NCBI GenBank assembly: GCA_037388505.1 | Contig: JARRKC010000004.1 | Span: 248,001 to 312,000, forward strand | DNA length: 64,000 bases | Direction: 5' to 3' | Source of the DNA: JARRKC01 sp037388505 | Lineage (GTDB): Bacteria > Acidobacteriota > UBA6911 > RPQK01 > JAPXNP01 | Part shown: one piece after another, positions 26,501-34,355 of the stretch | Layout of the letters: each line of letters starts with the position of its first letter | Numbering within the stretch: position 1 is the stretch's first letter | Program-made: the position numbers and the translations under genes | Notes under the pieces: generated by a model | What the model saw: the letters and a program-made list of their open reading frames with translations, nothing else | Told to the model about the DNA's origin: nothing | Databases searched by the model: none

Positions 26501-27881
26501 CGGCCTCGAAATCCTCGGTCGCGAGTCGTTCGTAGGGAGCGGCCTGCCGGACCAGTTCCAGGAGTTCATCCTCCCGCCACTCCCTGGAAGCCGCGGCGGC
26601 CACGATCTGCTGGGCCAGCACATCGAGCGGAGCTTGGGGAATCCGGGTGACGTCGAGGCGTCCCTGATCGAGAGCCCAGGCCAGGGCGGCACACTCGACC
26701 AAGTCATCCCGGGAGACCGGGAAGAACCGACCCTGGGGGATCGCTCCCCTCCAGTGACCTGACCGACCGATACGCTGCAGAGCGAGCGATATGGAGCGAG
26801 TAGAGCCGATCTGGCAGACCAGATCGATCGTACCGACATCGATCCCGAGTTCGAGCGATGCGGTGGCCACGACGGCTCTGAGACGACCCTGTTTGAGATC
26901 CTCTTCCGCTTTCAAGCGCGACTCCCGCGCCAGACTTCCGTGATGGGCCGCCACCCGGTCCGGACCAAGGCGCGCGGTGAGCTGGTGGGTCAGCCGCTCG
27001 GCCAGGCGACGGGTATTCACGAAGATGAGGGTCGTTCGATGCTTGGCGATCAATTGCCCGAGCCGGTCGTAGATCTCCTCCCAGATCTCACGGCTGGCAA
27101 CGCTGGTCAAACCTTCCCCGGGAACTTCAATCGCGACCTCCATCGGCCTGTGATGTCCGACGTCCACCACGGTGGTGGTCCGGCCCGCGCCGCTCAGAAA
27201 TCGCGCCACGTCCTCGATCGGGCGCTGCGTCGCCGACAGGCCGATGCGCTGCAAGAGTCCTGCCGGTCCCGTTTCGGTTCGCAGCGCCTCCAGCCGCTCC
27301 AGGGAGAGAGCCAGATGGGACCCACGTTTGTCGCGTGCCAGCGCATGGATCTCATCCACGATGACACTGGAGACATCCTTCAGGATGGTTCGGCCGCTTT
27401 CGCTCGTGAGCAGGATGAAGAAGGACTCCGGCGTGGTGACCAGAATGTGAGGAGGCCGCTGGATCATACGGCGGCGATCGCGTGCGGGCGTGTCCCCGCT
27501 GCGAACGAGAGGTCGAATCTCAGGGAGATCGAGACCCTGTGCAGCTGCTTCCTGTCGAATCCCTCGCAGCGGTTCCAGGAGATTCACGCGAATGTCGTTG
27601 GCGAGAGCTTTGAGAGGCGAAATGTACAGGACGTGCGTCCGATCTTCCAGCCTGCCCGCCTCCGCCCTCTTGACAAGCCGGTCGATTGCACAAAGAAAAG
27701 CCGACAGGGTCTTTCCGGATCCCGTTGGAGCGGCAATCAGGACGTTTTCACCCTGTTGAATTGCAGGCCAACCCTTGACCTGCGGCTCCGTCGGTTCGCC
27801 GAAGCGCTTCTCGAACCAACCCGCCACGGCAGGGTGGAACGAGGCGTCCAACCGGGCCCTCTTCGTAGGCTGTTTCTCCAC
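23529..27881 (-). CDS. lhr: Large Lhr-type DNA/RNA helicase
   Basis: A superfamily 2 helicase of about 1,450 residues, full length for bacterial Lhr, thought to act in DNA repair as a 3'-5' translocase. Near the N-terminus are the Q-like motif (GWPAIQQGENVLIAAPTGSG), Walker A APTGSGKT and the DEIH box (VDEIHAL), followed by the helicase C domain (FVNTRRLAE, ATASLELGIDVG, QRIGRSGH). The DEAD/H-associated domain and a long Lhr-specific C-terminal region with winged-helix-like segments follow. The GTG at 27879-27881 is chosen because GAGGAG precedes it by about ten bases; the frame remains open to a TTG at 27965, but that extra piece is made of intergenic low-complexity DNA. Confidence 0.92.
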   Translation of the reverse strand: MEKQPTKRARLDASFHPAVAGWFEKRFGEPTEPQVKGWPAIQQGENVLIAAPTGSGKTLSAFLCAIDRLVKRAEAGRLEDRTHVLYISPLKALANDIRVNLLEPLRGIRQEAAAQGLDLPEIRPLVRSGDTPARDRRRMIQRPPHILVTTPESFFILLTSESGRTILKDVSSVIVDEIHALARDKRGSHLALSLERLEALRTETGPAGLLQRIGLSATQRPIEDVARFLSGAGRTTTVVDVGHHRPMEVAIEVPGEGLTSVASREIWEEIYDRLGQLIAKHRTTLIFVNTRRLAERLTHQLTARLGPDRVAAHHGSLARESRLKAEEDLKQGRLRAVVATASLELGIDVGTIDLVCQIGSTRSISLALQRIGRSGHWRGAIPQGRFFPVSRDDLVECAALAWALDQGRLDVTRIPQAPLDVLAQQIVAAAASREWREDELLELVRQAAPYERLATEDFEAVVAMLAEGFTGRQGRKRALLHRDRIQGRIRGRRGARLAAVTSGGAIPDNANFLVKADPEELVVGDVDEDFAAESSQGDIFLLGNASWRIRRVESGVVRVEDAGGAPPTIPFWRGEAPGRTDELSQAVSELREIVVREGGKALPWLMEHCGLNQRGAEQVVAYVQSGRAALGCLPTQHCIVAERFFDESGGMQLVLHSTFGARINRAWGLALRKRFCRSFNFELQAAATENGLLLSLSDQHSFPLDSVFSFLSSRTAVDLLIQAMLDAPMFATRWRWNVSRALAILRFSHGRKVAPQLQRIRSDDLLASVFPESAACLENITGDRRIPDHPLVAETIRDCLTEAMDVEGWLSVLRALEGGGIQGVAIDTREPSPLSHEILNANPYAFLDDAPLEERRARAVYSRRTLTREEMEQFGTLDPAGVRQAVEECAPSLESADEVHDALLSLGLMREEELPAADRFLLELEEQRRAFRMVISPGPESGEEEPSCFWLAAERAALIERLYPPECIPGLGDTELRDRLAGLWERDRSLGPDEAARELVRGRLESSGPFTAPQLARWLALPDDTARRALAALEAEGQVLRGKFTPGCEVVEWCDRRILSRIHRLTLGRLRRDIEPVSRADFMRFLFQWQHVVPGARLHGATGLRLILHQLQGFEAPAAAWEPVILARRIAGYEPAILDGLCLSGQFVWGRLSVPEAQSEESESRAVRPTRLAPISFFERQQVGEFLQLRRSGEDQRRSQLTHAAREVLEALEHWGASFVGDLVRATGRLPVEVELGLWELVTLGLATADSFDNLRSLIDPKRRLVSRHRLAAKKRRPAPAMSRWSLLDFPRPAGGQGSSGASGDARPASHTPKMPSAPVSGATDVEFFAVQLLRRWGVVFKSLLQREGIVPSWWDLVRIYRRREARGEIRGGRFVAGFAGEQYALPEAVDALRRVRRREAEDESITISAADPLNLIGIVLPGEKVRSRPETLLTFKNGLPQADSAPALR

Positions 27882-27960
27882 CGTGGAAAGTCTCCTCGAG
27901 TCTCGGGTACTCCACCCGCGACGATAGCTCGCAACAGGCGGCCCCTTGTGCAGGATTATA

Positions 27961-28072
27961 CGCAATCACGGACGAACACCGACTCACACGGACCATCACG
28001 GACGGTTTCTCTCCAAGTCGCAAGTCGCAAACCGAAGATCGGAAATCGAAAATCGAAGATTCCAAATTCCCG
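27961..28072. repeat. Low-complexity island between lhr and the VWA gene
   Basis: Two adjoining simple patterns: CACGGAC recurring about every 9-14 bases (27966-28005), then AAGTCGCAA/AAATCGAAA steps (28012-28070). A similar AAATCGAAA island lies at 37044-37085. No gene is seen. Confidence 0.6.
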
Positions 28073-28073
28073 C

Positions 28074-29324
28074 TCAGTGCACCGTCGTGGACTTGTTGCT
28101 CATGAAGTCCATGAGGATGTAGTCGGCCAGATTGACGGTCGTCGTGAGATAGGCTTTACCGCGGCAGATCTGCGAAACCTTCTTGACGAAATCGACCAGA
28201 TACCAGTCGCGGGCCAGCATGAAGGTATTGATGAGGATGCCCGACTTCCGGCATTTCGCGACCTCTTCGTAGGTCTTCTCGAGGATGAAAGGATCCAGTC
28301 CCCAGGCGTTCTTGTAGATGCGGCCGTCCGGCATGGTCAGCGCCGACGGCTTTCCGTCCGTGATCATCACGATCTGGCGCATCTCCTTACGCTGATCCAA
28401 CAGCAGCCGTCTGGCCAGACGGAGGCCCTCACAGGTATTGGTATGGAATGGGCCGACTTTGACCATGGGCAGTTTTGCCAGAGGAATGCGTTCGGCGGAA
28501 TCATGAAAGAGCACGACTTCGAGGGTGTCGCCGGGGTACTGCGTCCGGATGAGATGGGCCAGTGCCAGAGCCACGCTCTTGGCCGGCGTGAATCGATCCT
28601 CACCGTACAGAATCATGCTGTGACTGCAGTCCAGCATCAGGGCAGTCGCACAGGAGCTTCGCCTCTCTGTCTGGTGGACCATCAAGTCCGAGTATTCGAG
28701 ATTCAGCGGGACCCCCAACCCCTCGCGGCGAACAGCTCTAAGCAACGTGCTGCTGACATCCAGGTTCAGCGTGTCCCCGAATTCATAAGGGCGGCTGTGG
28801 GCATTCGACTCGACACCCGTGGAGAGGTCGTTCGTAAGGTGACGCCCAAAACCTGATCTGCCGACGGCGCTCATCAGCTGACGGAGCATGCTGTAGCCCA
28901 GAAAATCGATGCTTTTGTCGGTCAGTTCGAACCGGGCTTCTACGTCTTGGCTTTCCGTCATCTCCCCATGCCCGCTCCCATCGGGTGACGACTCCATGCG
29001 GTTCAGAAAACCCTCCTCCAGCAGTCTCTCGATCAGCCGCTCGAGGAGTTCTCGAACCTCTTTCGAGGGCTGGAAGTTGACAGGATTCTCAGCATAGCGC
29101 CGCAACTCGTCCCGCCATTCTTCGGGAAGCATCTCGTCCTCAGCCAGAACCTCGGCCAGCGCCTGCATCAGGTTCTGCTGAGTTGGATCCGTATCCTCGC
29201 CCGGATAGAACTGAGAATAGAAGCCGCTTTGCAGAAAGAGATCTTTGAGTTGTTCGATCAGTTCATCGAGATCGACGTCTTCCGCGGGTCTTGGGATGTA
29301 GCGACTGTACCGATAGCGTCCCAT
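28074..29324 (-). CDS. VWA domain protein, partner of an AAA ATPase (ChlD-like)
   Basis: A cytoplasmic protein of 416 residues whose C-terminal half is a von Willebrand A domain: ALMLDCSHSM (D-x-S-x-S variant DCSHS), then ITDGKPSAL and a late LARDWYLVDFV. The N-terminus starts MGRYRYSRYIP and is acidic with coiled-coil-like segments. The ATG at 29322-29324 is preferred over an open frame 147 codons longer that is mostly Ser/Arg-rich shadow sequence. It follows the AAA ATPase gene by 76 bases on the same strand; such ATPase-VWA pairs work like the ChlI/ChlD or MoxR systems in metal insertion or protein remodelling. The client here is unknown. Confidence 0.82.
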   Translation of the reverse strand: MGRYRYSRYIPRPAEDVDLDELIEQLKDLFLQSGFYSQFYPGEDTDPTQQNLMQALAEVLAEDEMLPEEWRDELRRYAENPVNFQPSKEVRELLERLIERLLEEGFLNRMESSPDGSGHGEMTESQDVEARFELTDKSIDFLGYSMLRQLMSAVGRSGFGRHLTNDLSTGVESNAHSRPYEFGDTLNLDVSSTLLRAVRREGLGVPLNLEYSDLMVHQTERRSSCATALMLDCSHSMILYGEDRFTPAKSVALALAHLIRTQYPGDTLEVVLFHDSAERIPLAKLPMVKVGPFHTNTCEGLRLARRLLLDQRKEMRQIVMITDGKPSALTMPDGRIYKNAWGLDPFILEKTYEEVAKCRKSGILINTFMLARDWYLVDFVKKVSQICRGKAYLTTTVNLADYILMDFMSNKSTTVH

Positions 29325-29400
29325 GATGATTCCTGCGTCACCAGAGTCCAGCCCCGCGCCAGTATCGGCGAGCGAGACCGATTCGACTCCCAGTGCACGC

Positions 29401-30861
29401 TCAACTAAAAGAAGCCTTCCCTTCGTGCCTCCGGTAGAGCTCGTCTTCCACGCTCTCCGACTCGCGGAAATAACCTCGCTCTTCATCCCGGCTGAGGCGT
29501 TTCTGGGAGCAAAGTCCTTCGAGCGAGAATTCGATCCAGGCGACCGCTCGAGCCAGATTCCTGCGTGGATCCAGGCCCTGTTGCCTGAGTAGTTCCTTGA
29601 GACCCTGAATCTTGCCCACACTTTCGAAGTAGTCCTGATCCGATGTCTGATCCGTGACCCGCAACGTACCTCCGAGGTCGAACCACTGGATGATGGGATC
29701 GAAGCCGTCCGGATCACAGCGCTGCTGGAAGACTCGGGAGACGGCACGCTGAATGAGTTCTCCAACGACTGCGCCCGCGCCCTTCAGCTCACCCTCATAG
29801 GTCAGTTCGAGTTTTCCCGAGAGCGCGGGGATGGCCGCGTAGATGTCGGCAATACGGGCCACCGCTTCGATCGTGCCGTCCTGCAGAGCACGCCGCTCAG
29901 CGTTGCTGACCACCGTCTCCAGACAGGTGATGGGAAGCCGCTGGCTGACTCCGGAATGCTGATCGATTCGAGCGTGGGCCCTTCCCTCGAAAGCAATCAA
30001 TTCAATGACTTCCCGAACGAAATCGGGGACAGTCACGTGCAGACCGCCGTCCCTCGATTGCCAGGCCTCCTGCCTGGTGATCTCGATTCCCTGCTCCACC
30101 TCCTGGGGGTAGTGCGTACGGATTTCCGCTCCGATCCGATCTTTCAGCGGAGTGATGATCTTTCCGCGTGCCGTGTAGTCCTCGGGGTTCGCAGAAAAGA
30201 CGAGGAGAACATCCAACGGGAGGCGGATCGGGAAGCCCTTTATCTGGATATCGCCCTCCTGCATGATGTTGAAGAGTGCCACCTGGATTTTGGGCGCCAG
30301 ATCGGGGAGTTCGTTGACCGCGAAGATTCCCCGGTTGGCTCGGGGCAGCAGGCCAAAGTGAATGTTGCTGAAGTCGGACAGATCACGACCACTGCGGGCT
30401 GCCTTGATGGGATCCAGATCCCCGATCAGGTCGGCGACGGTCACGTCGGGGGTCGCCAGTTTCTCGACGTAGCGAGCTTCCCTTCGAATCCAGGTAATGG
30501 GCAGCTGATCGCCTTCGTCGTTGATACGACGGCGGCTTTCCGTGGCGATTGGAAAGAAGGGATCGTCATGGATCTCGGACCCGGCGATAGCCGGGACTTC
30601 ATCGTCCAACAGATCCGCCAAGCCTCGGAGAATCCTGCTCTTCGCCTGTCCTCTAAGACCAAGCAGAATGAAGCTGTGCCGCGCCAGCAGGGCATTGACG
30701 ATGGCCGGAATCACGGTCTCCTCATAGCCGATGATGCCGGGAAAGAGCGTCTCACCGTTCTTCAGCTTCCGGATCAGATTGGCTCGCAGTTCGTCCTTGA
30801 CTGTTCTGTAGGCGGGCGGAACCCCTTGAGCTTTGAGTTCACCAAGTGTGGAAATTCTCAT
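29401..30861 (-). CDS. AAA+ ATPase, MoxR/magnesium-chelatase-I-like
   Basis: A 486-residue AAA+ protein that likely energises the VWA partner encoded next to it. The P-loop reads GLRGQAKS, with Ala-Lys-Ser instead of the usual Gly-Lys-Thr/Ser but with the Lys kept. Further features are FAVNELPDLAPKIQVALFNI with Glu in the Walker B-type position, the sensor-like VFSANPEDYTARG, and an Arg-rich lid. It is longer than MoxR (about 320 residues) because of a C-terminal extension after the lid. Start ATG at 30859-30861 is used; a GTG four codons earlier is possible. It is first in the two-gene unit. Confidence 0.85.
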   Translation of the reverse strand: MRISTLGELKAQGVPPAYRTVKDELRANLIRKLKNGETLFPGIIGYEETVIPAIVNALLARHSFILLGLRGQAKSRILRGLADLLDDEVPAIAGSEIHDDPFFPIATESRRRINDEGDQLPITWIRREARYVEKLATPDVTVADLIGDLDPIKAARSGRDLSDFSNIHFGLLPRANRGIFAVNELPDLAPKIQVALFNIMQEGDIQIKGFPIRLPLDVLLVFSANPEDYTARGKIITPLKDRIGAEIRTHYPQEVEQGIEITRQEAWQSRDGGLHVTVPDFVREVIELIAFEGRAHARIDQHSGVSQRLPITCLETVVSNAERRALQDGTIEAVARIADIYAAIPALSGKLELTYEGELKGAGAVVGELIQRAVSRVFQQRCDPDGFDPIIQWFDLGGTLRVTDQTSDQDYFESVGKIQGLKELLRQQGLDPRRNLARAVAWIEFSLEGLCSQKRLSRDEERGYFRESESVEDELYRRHEGKASFS

Positions 30862-31263
30862 ATTCGCTACCACCGAGGGATGGATAAGGGCAGGGCTTTC
30901 GAGTCCAGCCGGTCCATGCTTTTGATATCAACAATAGCACTCATTTCACCTTGACTGTCAAGCCAGCGACGTCCTCATGAAGTGCCGGAAAACCGCGCGG
31001 TTTTCGAAAGCTACTGATGTTCCAGGAAGTTGCGGGAATCGGGACTGCCGGGGCGTGTTGTCGGAATCCTTGGGCAGCCGGCGACCTCCCGAAGACCGAT
31101 AACCGAACCGCTCCCTGGCGCTGACCTGAACGGGACCGACCCCGCGCCAAAACGTTGTGATCGCGGCGGGCTCCACGCGGGTCGTTTCGCAGATTTCGGA
31201 AGTCGGACGTTATTGATCTATGAGGGCTGCACCTATCGTGCTTCAACCCGCCCTCGAGGGAGG
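30862..31263. other. Divergent intergenic region, about 400 bases
   Basis: Separates the AAA ATPase gene (minus) from an uncharacterised gene (plus). A 25-codon frame on the minus strand (30867-30944, MSAIVDIKSMDRLDSKALPL and five more residues) has AAGGTG directly before it and ends just before the ATPase start; it could be a leader peptide. No other structure stands out. Confidence 0.3.
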
Positions 31264-31269
31264 ATGATG

Positions 31270-31833
31270 ATGGGACGGAAATCTCGAGAGAAATGGGAAC
31301 GGCGACAACGAAGGCACGTGGACGGAGAGCAGCCGCGCTGGGTGCGGGCCCGGGCGGAACGAGCGGCCCATGAGGAGGTCGGAAGGCTGGAAGCAGAACT
31401 GAACCGCCTCGCCGATGGGGAGGCATCTTTTGTCTCCTGTGAGCCGGACTTCTCCGCGGACGATCAACAGACTTTTCTCGAAGACGTACTCGCCTTCGAG
31501 TCGGTCGACAAGGGAGTCAGCCTCTTCCGGGGCCTGATCCAGCGAGGTATGAAGCTTCCCCGGCCTGAGGAACTGAACGAAAGGCAGAGTGAAAAGAAGG
31601 TCCGGAAGATCGTCAGGGCACTGTGGAACCTTGGCATCCTCCTGGTGGGTTTCGAAGGCATGACCGCCCGAGAGTTTTATTCCAAGCTCTATCACGAGAC
31701 TCTGTGGGAGGGCTGCTATGTCGAGAAGCGCCAGCCCGGAGCATTGACCGTGATGGACGTCTCTCACTCCATGACGCGAGCGGACATCGAGACGCTGATG
31801 ATGAAGTTTCAGCAACCACTGACGGTGCACTGA
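31270..31833 (+). CDS. Uncharacterised basic/acidic soluble protein
   Basis: A 187-residue protein not recognised by eye. The N-terminal 60 residues are Arg/Glu/Trp-rich (GRKSREKWERRQRRHVDGEQ) and probably helical. The middle is acidic (SFVSCEPDFSADDQQTFLED), and the C-terminal half contains a more globular-looking part, LVGFEGMTAREFYSKLYHET followed by LWEGCYVEKRQP. No signal peptide or membrane segment is seen. Three consecutive ATG codons follow a GGGAGG site; the third (31270) has the best spacing. The reading frame could extend upstream to 31030 but without a ribosome-binding site. It stands alone between divergent and downstream genes. Confidence 0.6.
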   Translation: MGRKSREKWERRQRRHVDGEQPRWVRARAERAAHEEVGRLEAELNRLADGEASFVSCEPDFSADDQQTFLEDVLAFESVDKGVSLFRGLIQRGMKLPRPEELNERQSEKKVRKIVRALWNLGILLVGFEGMTAREFYSKLYHETLWEGCYVEKRQPGALTVMDVSHSMTRADIETLMMKFQQPLTVH

Positions 31834-32021
31834 AACCTTTCGCCGCCGCCGCGCAGCCGCTTTGGCAGTACGGAGCGCGGTTCGCTCCACCCCCAGCGCA
31901 GTTCGTGACATAGAGGTCCCTCAGATTGAACTTCGGATTCGACAATGACGTTTCTGCTCTTGAAAGCGCGGCACGGACGGCGAAGAGAGCCGTACCGCGG
32001 CCGGGTAAGGAGACATCATTG

Positions 32022-33314
32022 ATGGAACAGGAGAACTCACGCTACCACTCACTGGACGCACTTCGGGCAACCGCCCTGCTGCTTGGCATCTTCTTTCACG
32101 CGGCCGAATCCTTCTGCCCGGAACGCTGGTCATGGGCCGTCGTGGACCCCCAGGCGCACTGGATCTTCGCAGCCTTCCAACACACGCTACACAGCTTCCG
32201 CATGGAGGTGTTCTTCCTGATCGCCGGCTTCTTTGCTCACCTGGTCTTTCATCGCCGGGGTTTCCGTGCCTTCGTGCGACATCGTTTGCAGAGGATCCTC
32301 GTTCCCTTTGTGGTTGGATGGATCATACTCTATCCCTTGATCATCCTGATCTGGATTTGGGGGCCGCTGGTGATGGGAAGGCCAGACCTGGTCGGCATGC
32401 CCCCCGGGACGGACCTCTCCATGACCTGGCGGATCTGGATCGGTTTCTTCGCGTCCGGTCTTTTCGCGGGCAGTGAGTTCAATCTGATCCATCTCTGGTT
32501 TCTGTATTACCTGTTGTTGCTCTATGCCGTGACCCTTGGTGGTCGATGGCTCTGGATAAACACGGATCGCACCGGCGCGGGAACCCGCTGGATCGACCGG
32601 TGGATCGACCGGATGCTGGGCCTTCGATGGCCGATCGGTCTTCTTGCGCTCGTCACTGCACCGTTCCTGGCGCTACTGGGAGGATGGGTCCGAACCCCCA
32701 ATACATCCCTGGTGCCGGATGTCCCCGTGCTTCTCACCTACGGTCTGTTCTTCGGTCTCGGCTGGATGTTCCATCGCCAAACCCATCTCCTCTCCCACCT
32801 CCGGCGGGGCTGGATGCTCAACTCGAGTATCGGAATCGCCCTTGCCTCGGTGACGTTCTTCGGTCGCGAAATCGGGGGGTTCCTGGATCCCTCCGGACAG
32901 TTCTCGACGGCGCTCCATATCCTGTTCGACCTGTTCTACGCCACCATGATGTGGAGCTTGGTGTTCGGCTTCTCCGGTCTCTTCATGACTTACTGCCACG
33001 AGAAAAGCGGTTTCTGGCGCTACGTCGCGGACTCCTCGTACTGGCTGTACCTGGTCCACCTGATTCTTGTAGTTCCCCTGCAGATCCTGGTCTCGCAAAC
33101 CGGTTGGCACTGGTCGATCAAGTACCTGATCATCAATGCCGTTGCCTTCCCCCTGCTCTTTCTCAGCTACAACTACCTGGTCCGGGACACGTTCATCGGG
33201 GCTCAGCTGAATGGCAGAAGATTCGCCCGGATCGAGTTGTCTGCTGCGTTGCCGCGACTGCGGACAGGCTGGAAGCGGCGGACCTTGGCTCAGGAAGCGG
33301 ATACGGCGGAATAG
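32022..33314 (+). CDS. Acyltransferase 3 family membrane protein (OpgC/MdoC-like)
   Basis: An inner-membrane O-acyltransferase of 430 residues with about ten transmembrane helices. It starts RYHSLDALRATALLLGIFFH, the standard opening of family 3 acyltransferases with the conserved Arg and the catalytic-type His at the end of the first helix (FFHAAESF). The order of helices and the long loop after helix four resemble the glucan-succinylating MdoC/OpgC branch. Such proteins acylate exopolysaccharides, glucans or lipids at the outer face of the membrane; the acceptor is unknown here. The ATG at 32022 has AAGGAG nine bases upstream. The C-terminus is short, charged and cytoplasmic. Confidence 0.88.
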   Translation: MEQENSRYHSLDALRATALLLGIFFHAAESFCPERWSWAVVDPQAHWIFAAFQHTLHSFRMEVFFLIAGFFAHLVFHRRGFRAFVRHRLQRILVPFVVGWIILYPLIILIWIWGPLVMGRPDLVGMPPGTDLSMTWRIWIGFFASGLFAGSEFNLIHLWFLYYLLLLYAVTLGGRWLWINTDRTGAGTRWIDRWIDRMLGLRWPIGLLALVTAPFLALLGGWVRTPNTSLVPDVPVLLTYGLFFGLGWMFHRQTHLLSHLRRGWMLNSSIGIALASVTFFGREIGGFLDPSGQFSTALHILFDLFYATMMWSLVFGFSGLFMTYCHEKSGFWRYVADSSYWLYLVHLILVVPLQILVSQTGWHWSIKYLIINAVAFPLLFLSYNYLVRDTFIGAQLNGRRFARIELSAALPRLRTGWKRRTLAQEADTAE

Positions 33315-33365
33315 GAGAGATGGGTCAGCCCGGAACGTACAGGACCGATGGGGCTCATGGGACGA
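33313..33365. repeat. GGGAC-type intergenic repeat, third site
   Basis: Directly after the acyltransferase stop: GGAACGTACAGGACC and CTCATGGGACGAC steps resemble the islands at 2352, 6876 and 39360. It is weaker than those. Confidence 0.35.
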
Positions 33366-33398
33366 CAAAACGGCCGAGGGAGCCTGAAATCCAGACTT

Positions 33399-33674
33399 CT
33401 ACTCCGCCTTGCCCTTCGGCTCGTCCGGAATCCGCTCGACGGTGATCGTCCCCTGAGTGATCAGGGCTGCAATCGCACCGATCGCAGCCAACTGCGGCGC
33501 CAGGATTGTCCCTACAACGCCAAGGCTCAGCGGCAAATCGATCAGCACTCTGCCCTCTTCGTTCTTGATGATCACTCGGCGGATGTTCCCCTCGTGAACG
33601 AGTTCTTTGATCTTGGCCAACAGGTTCTCGCCCGTAAACTTGAAATCCTCGGTGTGGACTTGCTTGTCTTCCAT
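33399..33674 (-). CDS. DUF4342 domain protein
   Basis: A 91-residue protein of the DUF4342 group. Typical features are NLLAKIKELVHEGNIRRVII and then the segment DLPLSLGVVGTILAPQLAAI, a hydrophobic stretch that may insert in or lie on the membrane. Family function is unknown; in some proteins the domain is fused to nascent-polypeptide-associated UBA-like segments. It starts 58 bases downstream of the GluDH subunit-3 gene's stop and may be read from the same transcript or alone. Confidence 0.75.
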   Translation of the reverse strand: MEDKQVHTEDFKFTGENLLAKIKELVHEGNIRRVIIKNEEGRVLIDLPLSLGVVGTILAPQLAAIGAIAALITQGTITVERIPDEPKGKAE

Positions 33675-33731
33675 CGATAACTCCTTCCATCCACCAGCTT
33701 ATCGCTCGGCATGGGTCACAAGTAAGGGCCT

Positions 33732-34343
33732 TCAGCTCCTGTCGTACTTGACACCCAGGTGCCGGAGAGCTTCGTCCGGACAGCCAGTCCACTCCGGAAC
33801 GAATCGGTTACCCCGATAGTCCAAATCCTCGATTCCGGCCTTGGAACTCCAGAAGCCGGTCGCAACAAGATCCCGAAAGCTGTTGAAGAAGGCGACGCCC
33901 TGCGGCACATCGGAAGCAGCGGATTCCGGCCAGGCGATTTCATCCAGAACCGCTTTGCGTTGGACGTCGCTCGCCTGCTCAAAGGACTGGCCAAAGCGCT
34001 TGCTGCTTCGATAATCGATCCAGGCCAGACCTCCGCGCATGGCCACTTGCCGCTCCCGCCGACCCGAGACTTCGGCATCCATCATCATAAAATCGATGAA
34101 CTCGGGAACACCGGCTTCCACGGCCCCTACCGAGCGATCGTCCGGCGGCAGCACGAGGTCACAGAGGATGCGTACGGTCCGCCACTCGGACTCTGAGAAG
34201 AATCGCGGCGCTTCAGCAGCCCCCGAGGCGGACTGATGCGCCGCCTGGGCACGCTTTACTGCGGCCTCGCTCCACGTGAAGCCGGTGGCAGCAGGAACAG
34301 CGGCCAGAATCTGCAGACTCTCACGACGGTTGATCTTTCCCAT
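33732..34343 (-). CDS. Gluconate 2-dehydrogenase subunit 3 family protein
   Basis: A Tat-exported accessory subunit of a periplasmic GMC dehydrogenase, about 203 residues. The N-terminus NRRESLQILAAVPAATGFTW is a Tat-like signal (RRES in place of the canonical RRxFL) with a hydrophobic stretch. The mature part FFSESEWRTVRILCDLVLPP, then DDRSVGAVEAGVPEFIDFMM is diagnostic of the family. The start ATG at 34341-34343 follows GGGTGGAG. It lies 12 bases after the GMC oxidoreductase gene and would be exported with it as a complex; the electron acceptor (usually a cytochrome) is not encoded here. Confidence 0.9.
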   Translation of the reverse strand: MGKINRRESLQILAAVPAATGFTWSEAAVKRAQAAHQSASGAAEAPRFFSESEWRTVRILCDLVLPPDDRSVGAVEAGVPEFIDFMMMDAEVSGRRERQVAMRGGLAWIDYRSSKRFGQSFEQASDVQRKAVLDEIAWPESAASDVPQGVAFFNSFRDLVATGFWSSKAGIEDLDYRGNRFVPEWTGCPDEALRHLGVKYDRS

Positions 34344-34355
34344 CACACTCCACCC

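Noticed and set aside
26940..28856. A 638-codon plus-strand frame opposite the helicase and VWA genes
   Set aside because: It lies antisense to two well-supported genes, runs across a low-complexity gap and has no ribosome-binding site or recognisable domain.
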